Source: an uncultured Candidatus Saccharibacteria bacterium | GTDB taxonomy: Bacteria; Patescibacteriota; Saccharimonadia; Saccharimonadales; Saccharimonadaceae | Reading direction: 5' to 3' | Length of the DNA stretch: 7,106 nucleotides | NCBI GenBank assembly: GCA_947364965.1 | Contig: CANAUU010000051.1 | Span: 1 to 7,106, forward strand | Part shown: one piece after another, positions 6,585 to 7,106 of the stretch | Layout of the letters: each line of letters begins with the position of its first letter | Numbering within the stretch: the first letter of the stretch is position 1 | The notes under the pieces: generated by a model | The model's input: the letters and a program-made list of their open reading frames with translations, nothing else | What the model was told of the DNA's origin: nothing | The model's database searches: none | Made by a program: the position numbers and the translations under genes

Positions 6585-6595
6585 TGTGATATAAT
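6585..6595 (+). promoter_or_regulatory. Extended -10 promoter of the structured RNA
   Basis: TGTGATATAAT is identical over 11 bases to the truB -10 region. Seven bases after the hexamer is G6602, the first base of the closing stem of the RNA. The -35 is poor: TTGCGG at 6569-6574 is only 15 bases away. The start position matches the offset seen at the two leaderless genes. Confidence 0.75.
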
Positions 6596-6601
6596 AAATA
6601 T

Positions 6602-6745
6602 GTCTAAATCTACAATTTAATATTAGTCGGTGTTTTGGTATGTTGTTTAATGACGTTAGTGATATACGGCACCGCAGCCAAGTTTGCTCGCGTCATTAGA
6701 TACGACTAATTTGTAGGTTTAGACACCCTTGCGGTGCCGTTTTTG
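6602..6745 (+). ncRNA. Candidate structured RNA, about 144 nt, with pseudoknotted or competing terminator
   Basis: Three nested helices are visible. P1 is 6602-6615 with 6711-6724 (14 bp, one G-U). P2 is 6622-6629 with 6703-6710 (8 bp), separated from P1 by a six-base 5' bulge. P3 is 6648-6655 with 6691-6698 (8 bp), across a lopsided internal loop of 18 and 4 bases. The apical loop holds ACGGCACCGCA (6666-6676), perfectly complementary over 11 bp to 6730-6740, which is followed by a run of Ts. That gives either a pseudoknot or a terminator competing with P1-P3. There are no RNase P, SRP, tmRNA or tRNA signatures. The long hairpin with a one-sided bubble recalls 6S RNA, but the match is only general. 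It could be a stand-alone RNA or a leader for the gene at 6845. No known family is recognised. Confidence 0.75.
6666..6744 (+). terminator. Intrinsic terminator with its 5' arm inside the structured RNA
   Basis: ACGGCACCGCA (6666-6676) and TGCGGTGCCGT (6730-6740) form an 11-bp G/C-rich stem ending in TTTTT (6740-6744). The 53-base span between the arms is unusually long for a terminator because it contains the 3' halves of helices P1 to P3. It could act on the small RNA itself or as an attenuator before the downstream gene. Confidence 0.7.
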
Positions 6746-6792
6746 TTATGGCGGCTTGCGATTTGAGATGCGTTTATGAGTCGTGAGTGAGG

Positions 6793-6858
6793 CTTTGGCG
6801 AAACGGTACCCGGCGGGTGTCTATTACCTAAAAGGAGGGCTGTGATGCGAAGCCAAAG
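6793..6858 (+). promoter_or_regulatory. Possible stem enclosing the ribosome site and start codon of the exported-protein gene
   Basis: CTTTGGC (6793-6799) is complementary to GCCAAAG (6852-6858) inside the coding region, so a 7-bp stem would enclose both the Shine-Dalgarno site and the ATG. Small hairpins ACCC-GGC-GGGT (6808-6818) and CGGGT-TGAAT-ACCCG (6866-6880) flank or lie within it. TACCCGG appears twice (6807-6813, 6875-6881), which allows alternative pairings. I see no known riboswitch consensus and no independent promoter between 6746 and 6844. Confidence 0.35.
6832..6838 (+). promoter_or_regulatory. Strong Shine-Dalgarno site for the exported-protein gene
   Basis: AAGGAGG lies six bases before ATG at 6845, optimal spacing. 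It favours ATG 6845 over the in-frame GTG at 6842. This is the only strong ribosome site on the + strand of the window, so this mRNA evidently has a leader. Confidence 0.85.
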
Positions 6859-7106
6859 AGGATGTCGGGTTGAATACCCGGGTCAAAATAGCAATTTTAT
6901 AGAGAAGAAATGTCGACGAACTTGTGCGGTGAGAAGTAGTTCGAGCGGTGGTGGAGCTAGTTTGAGCGTGGGGAGGGTGAGCTGTTTGGGCTTGGCCGTG
7001 CTGGCGTTTTTATTAGTAAATCCGGTGGTGGGATTGGAGGCGAGTGCGATGGAGAACGAGGAGAACTCCTCTTCTGTCAACTCTCAGAGCAATGAGGATG
7101 CTGGGA
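6845..7106 (+). CDS. Exported protein of unknown function, N-terminal 87 residues (gene runs off the window)
   Basis: The frame is open from ATG 6845 to the end of the window. The N-terminus is long and basic (KKCRRTC at 21-27), followed by a Ser/Gly-rich stretch (31-38), a hydrophobic core CLGLAVLAFLLVNPVVG (47-63), and EASA then MENEE, which fits a signal-peptidase I site after Ala68 (A-x-A). What follows is hydrophilic, rich in Asn, Glu and Ser, as in a surface linker. The start is fixed by the strong Shine-Dalgarno site. An uncut membrane anchor is also possible. The function lies in the missing part; secreted peptidoglycan hydrolases often begin this way, but nothing here proves it. Its only visible upstream promoter is the one at 6585, which would place the structured RNA and its terminator in the leader. 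Confidence 0.75.
   Translation, partial: MRSQRGCRVEYPGQNSNFIEKKCRRTCAVRSSSSGGGASLSVGRVSCLGLAVLAFLLVNPVVGLEASAMENEENSSSVNSQSNEDAG

Noticed and set aside
6602..6724. Miniature transposable element with 14-bp terminal inverted repeats
   Set aside because: There is no target-site duplication at the ends, a G-U pair interrupts perfect DNA symmetry, further inner helices and an external terminator arm exist, and a promoter is phased to the first base.
6602..6745. 6S RNA, RNase P RNA, tmRNA, SRP RNA or retron RNA
   Set aside because: The length and shape only loosely recall 6S. No RNase P or SRP conserved motifs, tRNA-like ends, tag ORF or reverse transcriptase gene is visible.
6791..6884. tRNA or known riboswitch (c-di-GMP-I was considered because of GCGAAGCC and GGGTTGAATACC)
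   Set aside because: The spacing and order of motifs do not fit the consensus, the T-loop motif is absent, and half of the stretch is coding sequence.

Overview
This 7.1-kb window is compact bacterial chromosome, most consistent with a Candidate Phyla Radiation lineage such as Saccharibacteria (TM7). That placement is inference from four things. The genes are small and tightly packed. The + strand is visibly G-rich and C-poor, with G/T-ending codons (gcg, ttg, gtg, ggg, gat). Several + strand genes have promoters that leave no untranslated leader. Known enzyme folds occur in degenerate, lineage-specific forms. The standard bacterial code applies: TGA terminates two genes and glycine uses GGN, which argues against the UGA=Gly phyla (Gracilibacteria, Absconditabacteria). 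No phage, transposase, CRISPR, rRNA or tRNA gene is visible.

Layout. At 3-527 is the 3' end of a Mur-ligase-like gene that lacks the usual catalytic residues and the C-terminal domain. It converges on an unrecognised minus-strand gene (581-1336) across a shared terminator (547-576). Divergent promoters lie at about 1424-1434 (-) and 1480-1490 (+). The + promoter drives a SufS-type cysteine desulfurase (1497-2750), which overlaps by one base a membrane-anchored DUF1287 protein (2750-3586). A good sigma70-type promoter and a 103-nt structured leader precede a 603-aa protein with a degenerate DHH (NrnA-like) domain and a long Gly/Ala/Pro tail (3799-5610). truB (5679-6455) follows, again with a leaderless-type promoter.

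The most unusual segment is 6585-6745. A promoter is placed so that transcription should begin on the first base of a 14-bp closing stem. The RNA contains three nested helices (30 bp in total), and the arm of an 11-bp terminator lies inside the apical loop, so the terminator and the hairpin form a pseudoknot or compete. Downstream, without an obvious promoter of its own, is a gene with a strong Shine-Dalgarno site encoding an exported protein (6845 to the window end). The structured RNA is therefore either a free-standing small RNA or an attenuator/riboswitch-like leader for that gene.

Recurring themes: a TGTGATATAAT-type -10 element with the predicted start seven bases after it; leaderless ATG starts; two apparent pseudo-enzymes (Mur ligase and DHH); and Gly/Ser/Ala low-complexity segments inserted in otherwise unrelated proteins. 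Functionally the genes touch cell-wall metabolism, sulfur mobilisation and tRNA modification, but no single pathway unites them.
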